Assembly (NCBI GenBank): GCA_003151425.1
Contig: PLXO01000195.1
Location: 1-50,903, forward strand
Origin: Acetobacteraceae bacterium
GTDB lineage: Bacteria > Pseudomonadota > Alphaproteobacteria > Acetobacterales > Acetobacteraceae
Length of the DNA: 50,903 bases
Reading direction: 5' to 3'
A program made the position numbers and the translations under genes. The notes under the pieces were generated by a model. The model was given only the letters and a program-made list of their open reading frames with translations. It was not told the origin of the DNA and made no database searches. Below, one piece after another: positions 1-8,255 of the stretch. The number at the start of each line of letters is the position of its first letter. The stretch's first letter is position 1.

Positions 1-272
1 CTAGCGCCTTCGCAGGGGCAGGCTCCAGCGATGGCGAAGACGCGGGCGCGCAGAATGTCGGCCATCGTATGGGTGATCAGCGCGCGGTCGCGATGGTCGG
101 GGATGAGCGCGGCCAATGTGTCGATCAGGCCAAGTCTCTTGTCGGCACCTGCCAAAAGCAAGACGCCGCCATCGGAACTGATCAGGCCGCCGTCGAATGC
201 GGCGGTGATCTTCTTCTGGCAGATGCTTGGCAGAGAGAACGGCAGAAGCGTATCGTCGTCGGTGGCGGGCAT
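1..272 (-). pseudogene. IS1380-family transposase, N-terminal fragment cut by the window edge
   Basis: Reading leftward from the ATG at 272, the frame has the characteristic IS1380 transposase N-terminus: LPFSLPSICQKKITAAFDGG, then a SSDGGVLLLAGADKRLG block and a HTMADILRARVFAIA block. In family members the last block continues into CGYEDADDL. Here, after about residue 84, it becomes GACPCEGA and runs off the window at base 1, so homology seems to stop near base 30. The frame is still open at the edge. The copy is probably broken or chimeric, but a full element beyond the edge with a divergent segment cannot be excluded. The terminal inverted repeat could not be placed with confidence in 273-507. 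Confidence 0.7.
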
Positions 273-507
273 GGCAGATTCTGTCCGGACATTGAGAGTG
301 GCCTCGATAACCAATCTCTATGCGATTCCAGACGTTTGTACCATGCCCGTCAGCGAATCCCTGCTATGCGGTGAATAAGATGGGCTAGAGATTGTATATC
401 TTTCGTCCCATACCCGTTCCTGCGGGTGGACGTTCAACCGTCAAAAACGGCGGCTTTGCCTTTTCAGGAGGGCAGGAATCGGCGCGCGTTTTGCGGAGTT
501 TCGGGCA

Positions 508-1308
508 ATGAACGGATGGTGGCGGGTCGCGCTTGCGGCGATGACGGGAATCGTAGGATTGGCCACGCCTGCTACGCCTGCTACGGCCGCCAATGTCTAC
601 ACGTCCTATATGTCACTGCCCTATTACGAGATGGTCGATCTCGCCGGTGGAACGCTTGGGACACAGAATAACGTCTACGCCGGCCAGCAGGTGCTGACGC
701 TCAACGATGGCAGCTCATACGAATCGTCGGCGCTCTACACGGTGGTGGCTTGGTGTGTTGATTTTACCCATGACATCTACATCGGCGGTGACAGCATTGT
801 CTATCAGTTGACCGCACTGACGGATGACCACCTGGGCACGACACCTGCCACCTCGCACCCGATCAGCGCAGCGGAGGCGCAGGAACTGGCCGGGCTTGTG
901 CTGTACGGAAACCAACTGATGCAGGCTGCCCCGTCGAATCTAATCTCGGCGGCCGTGCAGGTGGCAATGTGGGATGTTGAGTATGGCTCGCATTATGCCG
1001 GGTCGGACGCGGCTCTGGCAGCGAAGGTGACGTTGCTGCAGGGAATCGCGCCGTCCCTGAGCTCGACTACCGGCGTTCTGTTGGATTCATTCGCTCCCAA
1101 TGGGCAATCTTACGCAAGCCAGAGCTTGTTGACCGCCGGCTCTTCCGGCCTGCCGATCGCCGGCTCTCCCAGTCCGCCGACCACCGCGGCAATACCGGAA
1201 CCGTCGACGGTAACGCTGCTGGCGGCTGGATTGCTCGGGTTGATGATGGTCCGGCGAAGAGCGGGGCGGCTGGTCGGCAGGCTGCGGATGTCGCAGCAGC
1301 AGAGATAG
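508..1308 (+). CDS. PEP-CTERM sorting-domain exported protein
   Basis: The product is a 266-residue exported protein. It starts with a signal peptide (charged/aromatic MNGWWR, hydrophobic core, alanine-rich cleavage region near residue 28). It ends with a classic PEP-CTERM tag: IPEPSTVTLLAAGLLGLMM followed by the basic patch VRRRAGR. Such proteins are exported, held by the C-terminal helix and processed by an exosortase; no exosortase gene lies in this window. The middle of about 190 residues is rich in Ser, Thr, Tyr and Ala, matches no enzyme family I recognise, and may be extracellular matrix or surface material. A GGAG about 9 bases upstream supports the ATG at 508. The gene stands alone, downstream of an IS1380 remnant. 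Confidence 0.8.
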   Translation: MNGWWRVALAAMTGIVGLATPATPATAANVYTSYMSLPYYEMVDLAGGTLGTQNNVYAGQQVLTLNDGSSYESSALYTVVAWCVDFTHDIYIGGDSIVYQLTALTDDHLGTTPATSHPISAAEAQELAGLVLYGNQLMQAAPSNLISAAVQVAMWDVEYGSHYAGSDAALAAKVTLLQGIAPSLSSTTGVLLDSFAPNGQSYASQSLLTAGSSGLPIAGSPSPPTTAAIPEPSTVTLLAAGLLGLMMVRRRAGRLVGRLRMSQQQR

Positions 1309-1330
1309 GCGCTGTCCCGTTTGCCTGCGG

Positions 1331-1390
1331 GCCGACCGTTCCAACCGTCATGGCCTGCTCAGGCGGCCCATGACGGTCGGAATGGTCGGC
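1331..1390. repeat. Long imperfect inverted repeat (REP-like hairpin)
   Basis: The left arm (1331-1355, starting GCCGACCGTTCC) and the right arm (1365-1390, ending GGAATGGTCGGC) pair over about 25 bp with two mismatches and one bulged base. They are separated by about 9 bases. The repeat sits in the 178-bp gap between two convergent genes. No T-run follows on either strand, so it may be a REP-type palindrome or part of a bidirectional termination region. Confidence 0.6.
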
Positions 1391-1454
1391 TCCCGCGCGA
1401 CGTCAATCCTTTCGGCCGCTGGCATAACGCGACGAGAAACCCCGTCAGACGAAA

Positions 1455-1474
1455 GCCGAGGCTCCCCCTCGGCC
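1455..1474 (-). terminator. Probable rho-independent terminator of the binding protein/M20 hydrolase operon
   Basis: On the minus strand a perfect 7-bp stem (GCCGAGG / CCTCGGC, loop of about 6) is followed by TTTCGTCTG. It lies 13 bp beyond the stop codon of the minus-strand M20 amidohydrolase. The T-tract is weak, so confidence is moderate. Confidence 0.5.
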
Positions 1475-1486
1475 TTGCTTCGCCCC

Positions 1487-2914
1487 TCAGTCCGCCGCCT
1501 CGGACATCCCGATCGGCGGCTGCACGTCGTCCGGGATCGGGCAGACATACGGGATACGCGCCAGCCGCGCCTGGTGATCCGCCTTGGCACGCGCCACCAA
1601 CGTTTCGTCGCGGATCGCCTCCAACGCGGTGCCGGCCATCACCTTCGCGACGTGCACCATCCCCTTGTGCGCCGCCGGCGTCATGCCCTGCGCGGTCAAC
1701 TGCCAGGAATGGCCCGGCGTGCCGATCGCATAGGTCGCACCGCGCGCCTGCACGGTCGGCACCGCCCAGCTCACGTCGCCCACGTCGGTCGAGCCCATCA
1801 TCGGCGCGCCCTTGGCATCGAGCGGCACGATCGCGTCGCACAGTGTGGTGGCCGACTGCACCGGCAGGCCGACGCGCCGCCACGAGGTCTCGATATCCTC
1901 CTCGCTCAGCGTCGCCTGGATCTTCGCCGCGAACGCCCGGTCCGCATCATCGAACGGCGGCGGTCCGAGACGTTCCATGTTCGCGTACATCGCCTTTTCC
2001 AGCGGCGTGTTGCCCAGCAGGTTGGACACCGCGCTGACCACCTTCGCCGCGACCGAGGTCTCGGTCATCAGCGCCGCCCCGTCGGCGATCTTGCGCACCC
2101 GCAGGATCAGTCGGTTCAGTTCCGGCAGATCGCGCGCACGGATCAGGTAGCGCACCTTGGCGTGCGCCTGCACCACGTTGGGCGCGATGCCGCCGGCGTC
2201 CAGCAAGGCGTAGTGCACGCGCGCGTCGGAGGGCATGTGCTCGCGCATGTAGTTGACGCCGACGTTCATCAGTTCCACCGCATCCAGTGCGCTGCGCCCC
2301 AGATGCGGCGCCGCGGCGGCATGGCTGGCGCGGCCGGTGAAGCTGAAATCGATCCGCGTGTTGGCCAGCGACATGGCGTCATCGACGCGGCAGAACGCCG
2401 CCGGGTGCCAGGTGATGGCGATGTCCACGTCGTCGAACGCGCCGTCGCGCACCATGAAGCCCTTGGCCGCGCCGCCCTCCTCGGCCGGGCAGCCGTAGTA
2501 GCGCACGCGCCCCTTGACGCCGTGCGCCGCGAGATAATCCTTCACCGCGGTCGCGGCGAGCAGCGAGGCCGAGCCCAGCAAATTGTGCCCGCACCCATGC
2601 CCATGCCCCGCCCCCGGCAGCGGGCGATGCTCCGCCACGCCGGCCTCGTTGGACAGGCCCGGCAGCGCGTCATATTCGCCCAGGATGGCGATCACCGGCC
2701 CGTCTTCGCCCGACTCGCCCACCACGGCGGTCGGGATACCGGCGACGTTGCGCGTCACGCGAAAACCCTGCTGCTCCAGCATCGCGGTGTGCTCGGCGCA
2801 GGAGCGACGCTCGGTGTAGGCGATCTCCGGCATGCCCCAGACGCGGTCGGACAGCGCCTCGAAATCTTGCTTCTTGGCGTCGACCAGGCGCCAGATTTCC
2901 TCGGTGTTCTGCAT
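1487..2914 (-). CDS. M20-family metallo-amidohydrolase (AbgB-like)
   Basis: This 475-residue cytosolic protein is a zinc/manganese aminoacylase-type hydrolase. Residues 1-70 match the M20 N-terminus. ILGEYDALPG lies near residue 77, and the metal-binding stretch GAGHGHGCGHNLLGSA near 102-117. The catalytic/metal region RYYGCPAEEGG follows, then the dimerisation domain containing FTGRASHAAAAPHLG. The length and the order of motifs fit the AbgB/p-aminobenzoyl-glutamate hydrolase-like group. Expected chemistry is cleavage of an N-acyl amino acid or small peptide amide; the real substrate is unknown. It begins 10 bp after the binding-protein gene (2925-4493), so the two probably form one minus-strand operon in which the imported compound is hydrolysed. 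Confidence 0.85.
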   Translation of the reverse strand: MQNTEEIWRLVDAKKQDFEALSDRVWGMPEIAYTERRSCAEHTAMLEQQGFRVTRNVAGIPTAVVGESGEDGPVIAILGEYDALPGLSNEAGVAEHRPLPGAGHGHGCGHNLLGSASLLAATAVKDYLAAHGVKGRVRYYGCPAEEGGAAKGFMVRDGAFDDVDIAITWHPAAFCRVDDAMSLANTRIDFSFTGRASHAAAAPHLGRSALDAVELMNVGVNYMREHMPSDARVHYALLDAGGIAPNVVQAHAKVRYLIRARDLPELNRLILRVRKIADGAALMTETSVAAKVVSAVSNLLGNTPLEKAMYANMERLGPPPFDDADRAFAAKIQATLSEEDIETSWRRVGLPVQSATTLCDAIVPLDAKGAPMMGSTDVGDVSWAVPTVQARGATYAIGTPGHSWQLTAQGMTPAAHKGMVHVAKVMAGTALEAIRDETLVARAKADHQARLARIPYVCPIPDDVQPPIGMSEAAD

Positions 2915-2924
2915 CTCGTTGATC

Positions 2925-4493
2925 CTATTGTGCTGGTTTCACATCGATCAGGCGAGGCGTTTCGCCCACGCTCGGAACATAGGTCAGTTTCGCGCTGGTC
3001 GCCCAGATGTTCTTTTGGATATGGAGCGGAATGATCGCGACGTCATCGAACGCCATCTTCTCCGCCTGGATCAGGACCTTCTCGCGCGCCGCGTCGTCGG
3101 CGGTGCCCAGCGCCTGCGCGATCAACTTGTCGATGGCCGGGTTGGCGTAGCGCCCGCGGTTCGACGCGCCCCATCCCTTGGCCGGGTCCCAGGTGGCGAT
3201 CTGCGCGATCAGCGGGTCGGACGCCTCTGCCGTGCCGGTGCCCCAGCCGAACAGGAAGGCGGAAAAATCCTGCTTGTTGGCGCGCCCGACATAGCTGCTC
3301 CAGGGCAGCGCATCCACCTCGGTGTGCACGCCGATCCGTTCCCACATCTGGCCGACCGCCTGGATGATCTTCGCGTCGTTCACGTAGCGGTCGTTCGGAC
3401 CATGCAACGTAATGCGCAGCCCGTTCGGATAGCCGGCCGCGGCGAGCAGCGTCTTTGCCCGCCCCGGATCATAGCGCGGCGGGCCGAGATCCGGCACGTA
3501 GCTGTACGTGCCCGGAGGCAGGAACTGGCCGGCCGGCACCGCCGCACCCTCCATGATGCGGTCGTCGATCGCCGAGCGGTTGATGGCGATCGACAGCGCC
3601 TCGCGCACGCGCTGATCCTTCAGCGGGTTCTTGCTCAGCGTCTCGCCGTTCGGGCCATGCACGAAGGGGCTCGACCCATCGCGCGACTGGTCGAGGCCGA
3701 GAAAGACCAGCCGCAGGCTCAGTCGCTCCCACAGCCTGACCTTCTTGTTGCCGCGCAGGTCGGCCAACGCCTCGGTCGGCACGAAATCAATGAAGTCGAC
3801 ATCGCCGGCGAGCAGCGCCGCGGTGCGCGCGGCGTCGTTCGGGATCATCCGCCAGATGACGTCCTGCCAGGCCGGCTTCGGCCCCCAGTAGGTGTCATTG
3901 CGCGCCAGCGTCACCCGATCGCCCGGCTTGTAGGAAAGCAAGCGGAACGGTCCGGTGCCGGTCGCCGCCTTGCCGGTGTTGAAATCGTCGGTGCTGGCCC
4001 CGTCGGCCGCCTTGCTGCTGACGATGTAGACCAAGGTCATGTAGGTCGGCAGCAGCGGGAACACCCCATTGGTGCTCATTCGCACCGTATGCGCATCGAC
4101 CGCCACCGCCGCTACCACCGGCTTGGTGTAGACCGCGAAGGAGCTGGGGCTGTTCGGCACCTGGGGCACGCGCGCCAGCGTGAACAGCACGTCGGCGGAG
4201 GTGAACGGCGTGCCATCCTGGAAATTCGTCTCGCGCAGCTTGAACTCCCAGGTGTCGGGCGCGACCAGCTTCCACGACAGCGCCAGGCCGGGAACCAGGC
4301 AGGCGTTCGCATCCATCTCCACCAGCGGGTCGAAGATCTGCGACGACAGCGCAATGTTCGGCGCCAGGTTGTGGTAGTGCGGATCGATGCTGGTGACCGG
4401 CGCACTGACCCCGACATTCAGCGTCTGCGCGCTCGCCGCCGTGCCAGACAGCGCCAGGACCGCGCCAAGCGCGGTTCCGATCAGCTTGTTCAT
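2925..4493 (-). CDS. Periplasmic ABC-transporter substrate-binding protein, family 5 (peptide/oligopeptide type)
   Basis: The 522-residue precursor starts at the ATG at 4493, chosen because MNKLIGTALGAVLALSGTAASAQ is a good Sec signal peptide with cleavage after ASA. A longer open frame from 4556 would put 21 arginine/glycine-rich residues in front of it. The mature protein shows normal SBP_bac_5 order: an early DPHYHNLAPN block, LSWKLVAPDTWEFKLRET, the TGPFRLLSYKPGD signature, VREALSIAINRSAID, then AKTLLAAAGYPNG and a C-terminal lobe with DKLIAQALGTADDAARE. No permease or ATPase genes adjoin it, so it must pair with a transporter elsewhere or with the distant system at 43-49 kb. The operon partner is the M20 hydrolase. 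Confidence 0.9.
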   Translation of the reverse strand: MNKLIGTALGAVLALSGTAASAQTLNVGVSAPVTSIDPHYHNLAPNIALSSQIFDPLVEMDANACLVPGLALSWKLVAPDTWEFKLRETNFQDGTPFTSADVLFTLARVPQVPNSPSSFAVYTKPVVAAVAVDAHTVRMSTNGVFPLLPTYMTLVYIVSSKAADGASTDDFNTGKAATGTGPFRLLSYKPGDRVTLARNDTYWGPKPAWQDVIWRMIPNDAARTAALLAGDVDFIDFVPTEALADLRGNKKVRLWERLSLRLVFLGLDQSRDGSSPFVHGPNGETLSKNPLKDQRVREALSIAINRSAIDDRIMEGAAVPAGQFLPPGTYSYVPDLGPPRYDPGRAKTLLAAAGYPNGLRITLHGPNDRYVNDAKIIQAVGQMWERIGVHTEVDALPWSSYVGRANKQDFSAFLFGWGTGTAEASDPLIAQIATWDPAKGWGASNRGRYANPAIDKLIAQALGTADDAAREKVLIQAEKMAFDDVAIIPLHIQKNIWATSAKLTYVPSVGETPRLIDVKPAQ

Positions 4494-4754
4494 ACCGCCA
4501 GGTTCTCCAGCCAGATGAGGCCGGACCACTATACGCAAGCCCGCGCCGCGCCCCAACCCGGCGGCCCAATGCGGGACACCCGCCCACCCGTCGGCCCCGT
4601 CACACCGGCATCGCCCGGCGAACCTTTCCCAAACCCGGGCTTCGACCCAAGTCGACCTCCAACAATTACCGCTTCAGGGTGGCACTCTGGACCGGCTGCA
4701 TAATTCCAATCCGGGTGTACAGTGTCACCAGCAATCCCGGCAGGAGTGCATTTC

Positions 4755-5540
4755 ATGGGACGTCTGACAGGCAAGGTCGCTATCGTCACCGGCGCCGCGT
4801 CTCGGGCCGAGGGCGTTGGAAATGGTGCCGCCACCGCCATTCTGTTCGCCCGCGAGGGTGCCAACGTTGTTCTGGTCAACCGAAACGCGGAACGGGCAAG
4901 GTCGCTCGAAGATCGAATTCGGTCCGAGGGCGGGGAGGCGGCGGCTTTCGGGGCAGACGTCACGCAGCCGGAGGCGGCAGAGGCCATGGCGGGTTTCGCC
5001 ATCGAGCGTTACGGCCGCCTCGATATACTGCACAATAACGTCGGCATCGGCAGCCCCGGTACACCGGAGACGATCGATCTCGCCGACTGGAACCGCGTTT
5101 TCCAGACCAACCTGACATCCGCCCTGTTGTGCTGCCGGTTCTGCCTCCCGAGGATGCGCTCGGGCGGCGGTGGTTCAATCATCAACGTGTCCTCCGGCGC
5201 CGGTATGGTTGGCCTCTTCGGCGCGGGGGGCGCGGTGGCGTATACCGCGACGAAGGCGGGTCTCCAGGGTTTGACCCTGTCCATTGCCGCCGATTACGCC
5301 GCCGAGGGCATTCGCGCCAATTGCCTGATCGTTGGAACTGTTGCCACGCCGATGGTCGCGCATCTCGGCGAGGAAGCCCGCGAGCGCCGCCGCAAAGCGG
5401 TGCCCTTGCAGACCGAGGGGACCGCGTGGGATGTCGCCCATGCGGCCGTCTATCTGGCGAGCGATGAGGCGCGATGGGTAACCGGGGTGATGCTGCCAAT
5501 CGACGGCGGCTTCCTGGCAATTCGGGCATGGCCTCGTTGA
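4755..5540 (+). CDS. Short-chain dehydrogenase/reductase (SDR)
   Basis: This 261-residue classical SDR uses NAD(P). The cofactor loop is VAIVTGAASRAEGVGNG, with an insertion between TGA and the GNG that also occurs in the paralogue at 7428. HNNVG stands in for NNAG. The catalytic Ser lies in IINVSSGAG, the Tyr and Lys in YTATK, and the family-typical IDGGF follows near the end. The ATG at 4755 has CAGGAG 8 bases upstream. It is divergent from the binding-protein gene across 261 bp. Substrate unknown. It and the SDR at 7428 are probably ancient duplicates now separated by the IS66 element. Confidence 0.9.
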   Translation: MGRLTGKVAIVTGAASRAEGVGNGAATAILFAREGANVVLVNRNAERARSLEDRIRSEGGEAAAFGADVTQPEAAEAMAGFAIERYGRLDILHNNVGIGSPGTPETIDLADWNRVFQTNLTSALLCCRFCLPRMRSGGGGSIINVSSGAGMVGLFGAGGAVAYTATKAGLQGLTLSIAADYAAEGIRANCLIVGTVATPMVAHLGEEARERRRKAVPLQTEGTAWDVAHAAVYLASDEARWVTGVMLPIDGGFLAIRAWPR

Positions 5541-5757
5541 TGGCGGCGTGTTTTGGCCGAGGGTGAGTTGCAATGCGGCGATCACAGAGATGCGGACAAG
5601 CTATGCGATCCTCATGGCAGCCAGGGTGATCACATGGGGTCGGGCGCGTGGGTCTGGACGTGCCGCAGCACGGCAAGAAGGCAAGCCTGCGATATGGCCC
5701 GTACGCTATAACCCCGCCCGAGAGAATATCACGCTGCACATCCGTGGCCGATTTGTT

Positions 5758-5765
5758 CATTATTG
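5758..5765. repeat. Target-site duplication, left copy (CATTATTG)
   Basis: The 8-bp sequence directly before the left end of the IS66-family element is repeated exactly at 7374-7381, directly after its right end. IS66 elements are known to make 8-bp duplications. Confidence 0.9.
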
Positions 5766-5877
5766 GTAACTCCCAAGCACCCCTCGGGTGAGTCCGATTG
5801 GCAACAGCGGATTCCTATTTTCTCGTCAGCCGTCGATGCCAATTGCGTTCGGAGCCGGCCCATGAGTCAACGTTGGG

Positions 5878-7308
5878 ATGGAACTGTCTTCCGACGTATG
5901 GGCATTGATCGAAGGGCTTCAGCGAGAACTTGCTGGGTTGCGGGCGGAGAATGCCGCGCTGAAGCAGGAAGTCACCGATCTCCGGCGTCAGTTGGGCAAG
6001 AACAGTTCCAACAGCAGCAAGCCGCCGTCGAGTGACGGGTTAGGCAAGAAGCCACGGATCGCCGGCAGCCTGCGCGGCGTTTCAGGCAAGAAGAGTGGCG
6101 GGCAGCCCGGGCATCAGGGTGACACGCTGCGCCCGGTCGCCAAGCCGGACAAGATCGAACGCCACGAAGTGACGAGTTGCGAGCATTGCCAGGCGGCGCT
6201 GACAGCTTGGATGGCGACGGGGGTGGAGAAGCGGCAGGTGTTCGATATGCCGGAGCCTCGGCTGGAGGTGACCGAGCATCACGCCCACATCTATACCTGC
6301 GCCTGTTGCCGCGGCGTGACGAAGGCGGCGTTCCCGCCGGAGGTGACCGCGTATGTTCAGTACGGGTCCCGCATCAGGGCGGCGGCGGTCTATCTGAACG
6401 CGCAGCAACTGATTCCCGAGGATCGTGTCGGCGACGTCATGCAAGACCTGTTTGGCGCCGGGCGTCTGTGTCCGGCCAGCGTTGTCGCATGGGGCGAGAA
6501 GAAAGCCGAAGAACTGACGCCGGTCGCGGCGCATATCGCCGCCTTGGTTGTCCAGGCGCCGGTGCGCAATCTGGATGAAACGGGGTTCCGCATCAGCGGC
6601 AAAACCCAGTGGCTGCCCAGTGGCTGCATAGTGCCTCGACAGCCGCGTTGACGCATTACCGGGTGTCGGAAAAGCGCGGCGCGCTTTGGACGACGCTGCA
6701 AGGCGGGGTCATCGTGCATGATCATTTCAAGCCGTATTTCACCCTGAAGGGTGTCGGACACGCGCTGTGCAACGCGCATCATCTGCGTGAGTTGAAAGCG
6801 CTGATGGACATCGAGAAAGAGCCGTGGGCGACCAAGATGTCGCGGCTGCTGGTGACCCGCCCGTGCCGTCCGGCAGGCCGTGGAGCAAGGCCAGAGTGCG
6901 GTGGCCGAGCGCATCTCGCGACGCATCGTGACGGTCTACGACGCGATCGTCCTGCGTGGGCTTGCGTTCCATGAACAGCAGCCCGCGCTGGGGCGGCGCC
7001 CCGGAGCGCGCGGCCGCTCCGCCAAGCGTCCCGGGCACAATCTGCTGGTCCGCCTGCGTGACTTCAAGACCGAGGTGTTGCGGTTCCTGTTCGACTTCGC
7101 CGTTCCCTTCACCAACAATCAGGCCGAGCAGGACATCCGCATGATGAAAGTGAAGATGAAAATATCCGGTGGCTTTCGCACCCAGGCTGGCGCCGAAACA
7201 TTCGCCACACTCCGCTCGGTCCTATCAACCGCCCGGAAACGCGGCTGGAACCTTCTCAAGACACTGTCAACCACGCCGGCTTCACTCATCCTCGCCTTGT
7301 CCGGATAA
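5878..7308 (+). pseudogene. tnpC: IS66-family transposase (tnpC), broken by two frameshifts
   Basis: The frame opens at ATG 5878 with a coiled-coil leader and the GKNSSNSSKPPSSDG block. A zinc-finger region follows (SCEHCQAAL ... YTCACCRG), then the first catalytic region LDETGFR. At 6605-6626 an 11-bp sequence, CCCAGTGGCTG, occurs twice in tandem and throws translation into a stop at 6649. The second frame carries HDHFKPYF and NAHHLRELKAL, and fails around 6860-6890. There the original frame resumes as AVEQGQSAVAERISRR and runs to FTNNQAEQDIRMMKVKMK and the stop at 7308. Removing one copy of the 11-mer restores GKTQWLHSAS exactly. The second lesion is a net +1 (or -2). Confidence 0.93.
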
Positions 7309-7323
7309 AACCGGCTCGCGAGC

Positions 7324-7361
7324 CACCCCCACTGTCGCCGCTCGAACTCACAGTGGGGGTG
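7324..7361. repeat. Perfect 12-bp inverted repeat inside the right end of the IS66 element
   Basis: CACCCCCACTGT at 7324-7335 pairs exactly with ACAGTGGGGGTG at 7350-7361, with a 14-bp loop. It begins 15 bp after the transposase stop and overlaps the terminal repeat. It could act as a terminator hairpin, a transposase-binding site, or both. Confidence 0.7.
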
Positions 7362-7373
7362 CTTGGGTGTTAC

Positions 7374-7381
7374 CATTATTG
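7374..7381. repeat. Target-site duplication, right copy (CATTATTG)
   Basis: Exact copy of 5758-5765, immediately outside the right terminal repeat of the IS66-family element. Confidence 0.9.
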
Positions 7382-7427
7382 GGCTTCGACATAAGCTCCA
7401 CCACAGTCGGCAAGAGAGGAAACCCAC

Positions 7428-8234
7428 GTGCTCAGCATGGCAGGCAAGGTGGCGATCGTGACGGGAGCGGGCTCGGTCGGGCCCGGCTGGGGCAACGGCA
7501 AGGCCACCGCGACCCTGCTGGCGCGGCAGGGCGCCAGCGTGTTCCTGGTCGACATCAACATGGACGCGGTGAACGAGACGCGCGGCATCATCGAGGGCGA
7601 GGGCGGTACCTGCGCGGTGCACCGTGCCGACATGACGGTGGCGGCCGAGGTCGCCGAGATGGTGCAGGCCTGCATCGACCGCTTCAAGCGCGTCGACGTG
7701 CTGGTGAACAATGTCGGTGGTTCTGCCCCCGGCGATCCCGTCTCGATGACCGAGGAGGTCTGGGACCGGCAGATCGACTTCAACCTGAAGACCGCGTTCC
7801 TCGGCTGCAAATACGTGCTGCCGATCATGGTCGCGCAGGGCAAGGGCGCGATCGTCAACCTGTCCTCGGTCGCCGGGCTGCGCAACGATTTCTCCTCCGG
7901 GCGGGTGCATGTCGCCTACGCCGCCAGCAAGGCCGGGGTGATCCAGCTCTCGCGCTCCACCGCCGGCGCCTATGCCAAGAAGGGCGTGCGGGTGAACACC
8001 GTGGTGCCCGGGCTGATGCACACGCCGCTGGTCGAGACGCGGCTGGCGAAGACCGTCGCCGGCAACGACGTGGCGGCGCTGCTCGCCGCGCGCAACGCCG
8101 TGGTGCCGATGGGCCGCATGGGCGACGCCTGGGACATCGCGCACGCGGTGCTGTTCCTGGCGTCGGACGAGGCGCGCTACATCACCGGCACCGAAATCAT
8201 CGTCGACGGCGGCATCACCGCCGCGATGCCGTGA
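7428..8234 (+). CDS. Short-chain dehydrogenase/reductase (SDR), paralogue of the gene at 4755
   Basis: This 268-residue classical SDR has the cofactor loop VAIVTGAGSVGPGWGNGKA, sharing the unusual long GNG loop with the gene at 4755. It also has VNNVGG, the catalytic Ser in VNLSSVAGL, the Tyr and Lys in YAASK, VNTVVPG, and ITGTEIIVDGG at the end. The GTG at 7428 is preferred because AGAGAGGA ends 8 bases upstream; the ATG at 7437 is the alternative and costs three residues. The gene at 8256 follows after 21 bp and should be co-transcribed. An IS66 copy lies directly upstream and may have separated the gene from its native promoter. Confidence 0.9.
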   Translation: MLSMAGKVAIVTGAGSVGPGWGNGKATATLLARQGASVFLVDINMDAVNETRGIIEGEGGTCAVHRADMTVAAEVAEMVQACIDRFKRVDVLVNNVGGSAPGDPVSMTEEVWDRQIDFNLKTAFLGCKYVLPIMVAQGKGAIVNLSSVAGLRNDFSSGRVHVAYAASKAGVIQLSRSTAGAYAKKGVRVNTVVPGLMHTPLVETRLAKTVAGNDVAALLAARNAVVPMGRMGDAWDIAHAVLFLASDEARYITGTEIIVDGGITAAMP

Positions 8235-8255
8235 TCCAACAGGGGGACGCCACAC

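Larger units (their letters stand above)
5766..7373 (+). mobile_element. IS66-family insertion sequence (tnpC-only, ISBst12-like layout), inactive
   Basis: The element is 1608 bp. Both ends carry the inverted repeat GTAAC(T/A)CCCAAGCACCCC: on the plus strand from 5766, and as its complement ending GTGTTAC at 7373. It is flanked by identical 8-bp target duplications. It contains a single transposase gene of tnpC type and no tnpA/tnpB (IstB/TnpB-like) genes, as in the ISBst12 subgroup. The transposase reading frame is broken twice, so this copy should not move by itself. It sits between two SDR genes; the right end is 54 bp before the second SDR start and may affect its expression. Confidence 0.92.

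Noticed and set aside
1370-4703. Two very long plus-strand open frames (1370-3034 and 2832-4703).
   Set aside because: They are antisense to the M20 hydrolase and binding-protein genes. Their products are Arg/His/Gln-rich with no family motifs, as expected of GC-rich shadows.
4681-4704. Possible sigma-54 promoter (TGGCAC...) before the first SDR.
   Set aside because: The GG-N10-GC spacing fails. CATAAT at 4699-4704 is a weak -10 with no good -35.
4494-4754. Search for a regulator or small gene in the divergent gap before the first SDR.
   Set aside because: Only short frames without ribosome sites or family features are present; the gap is best read as a promoter region.
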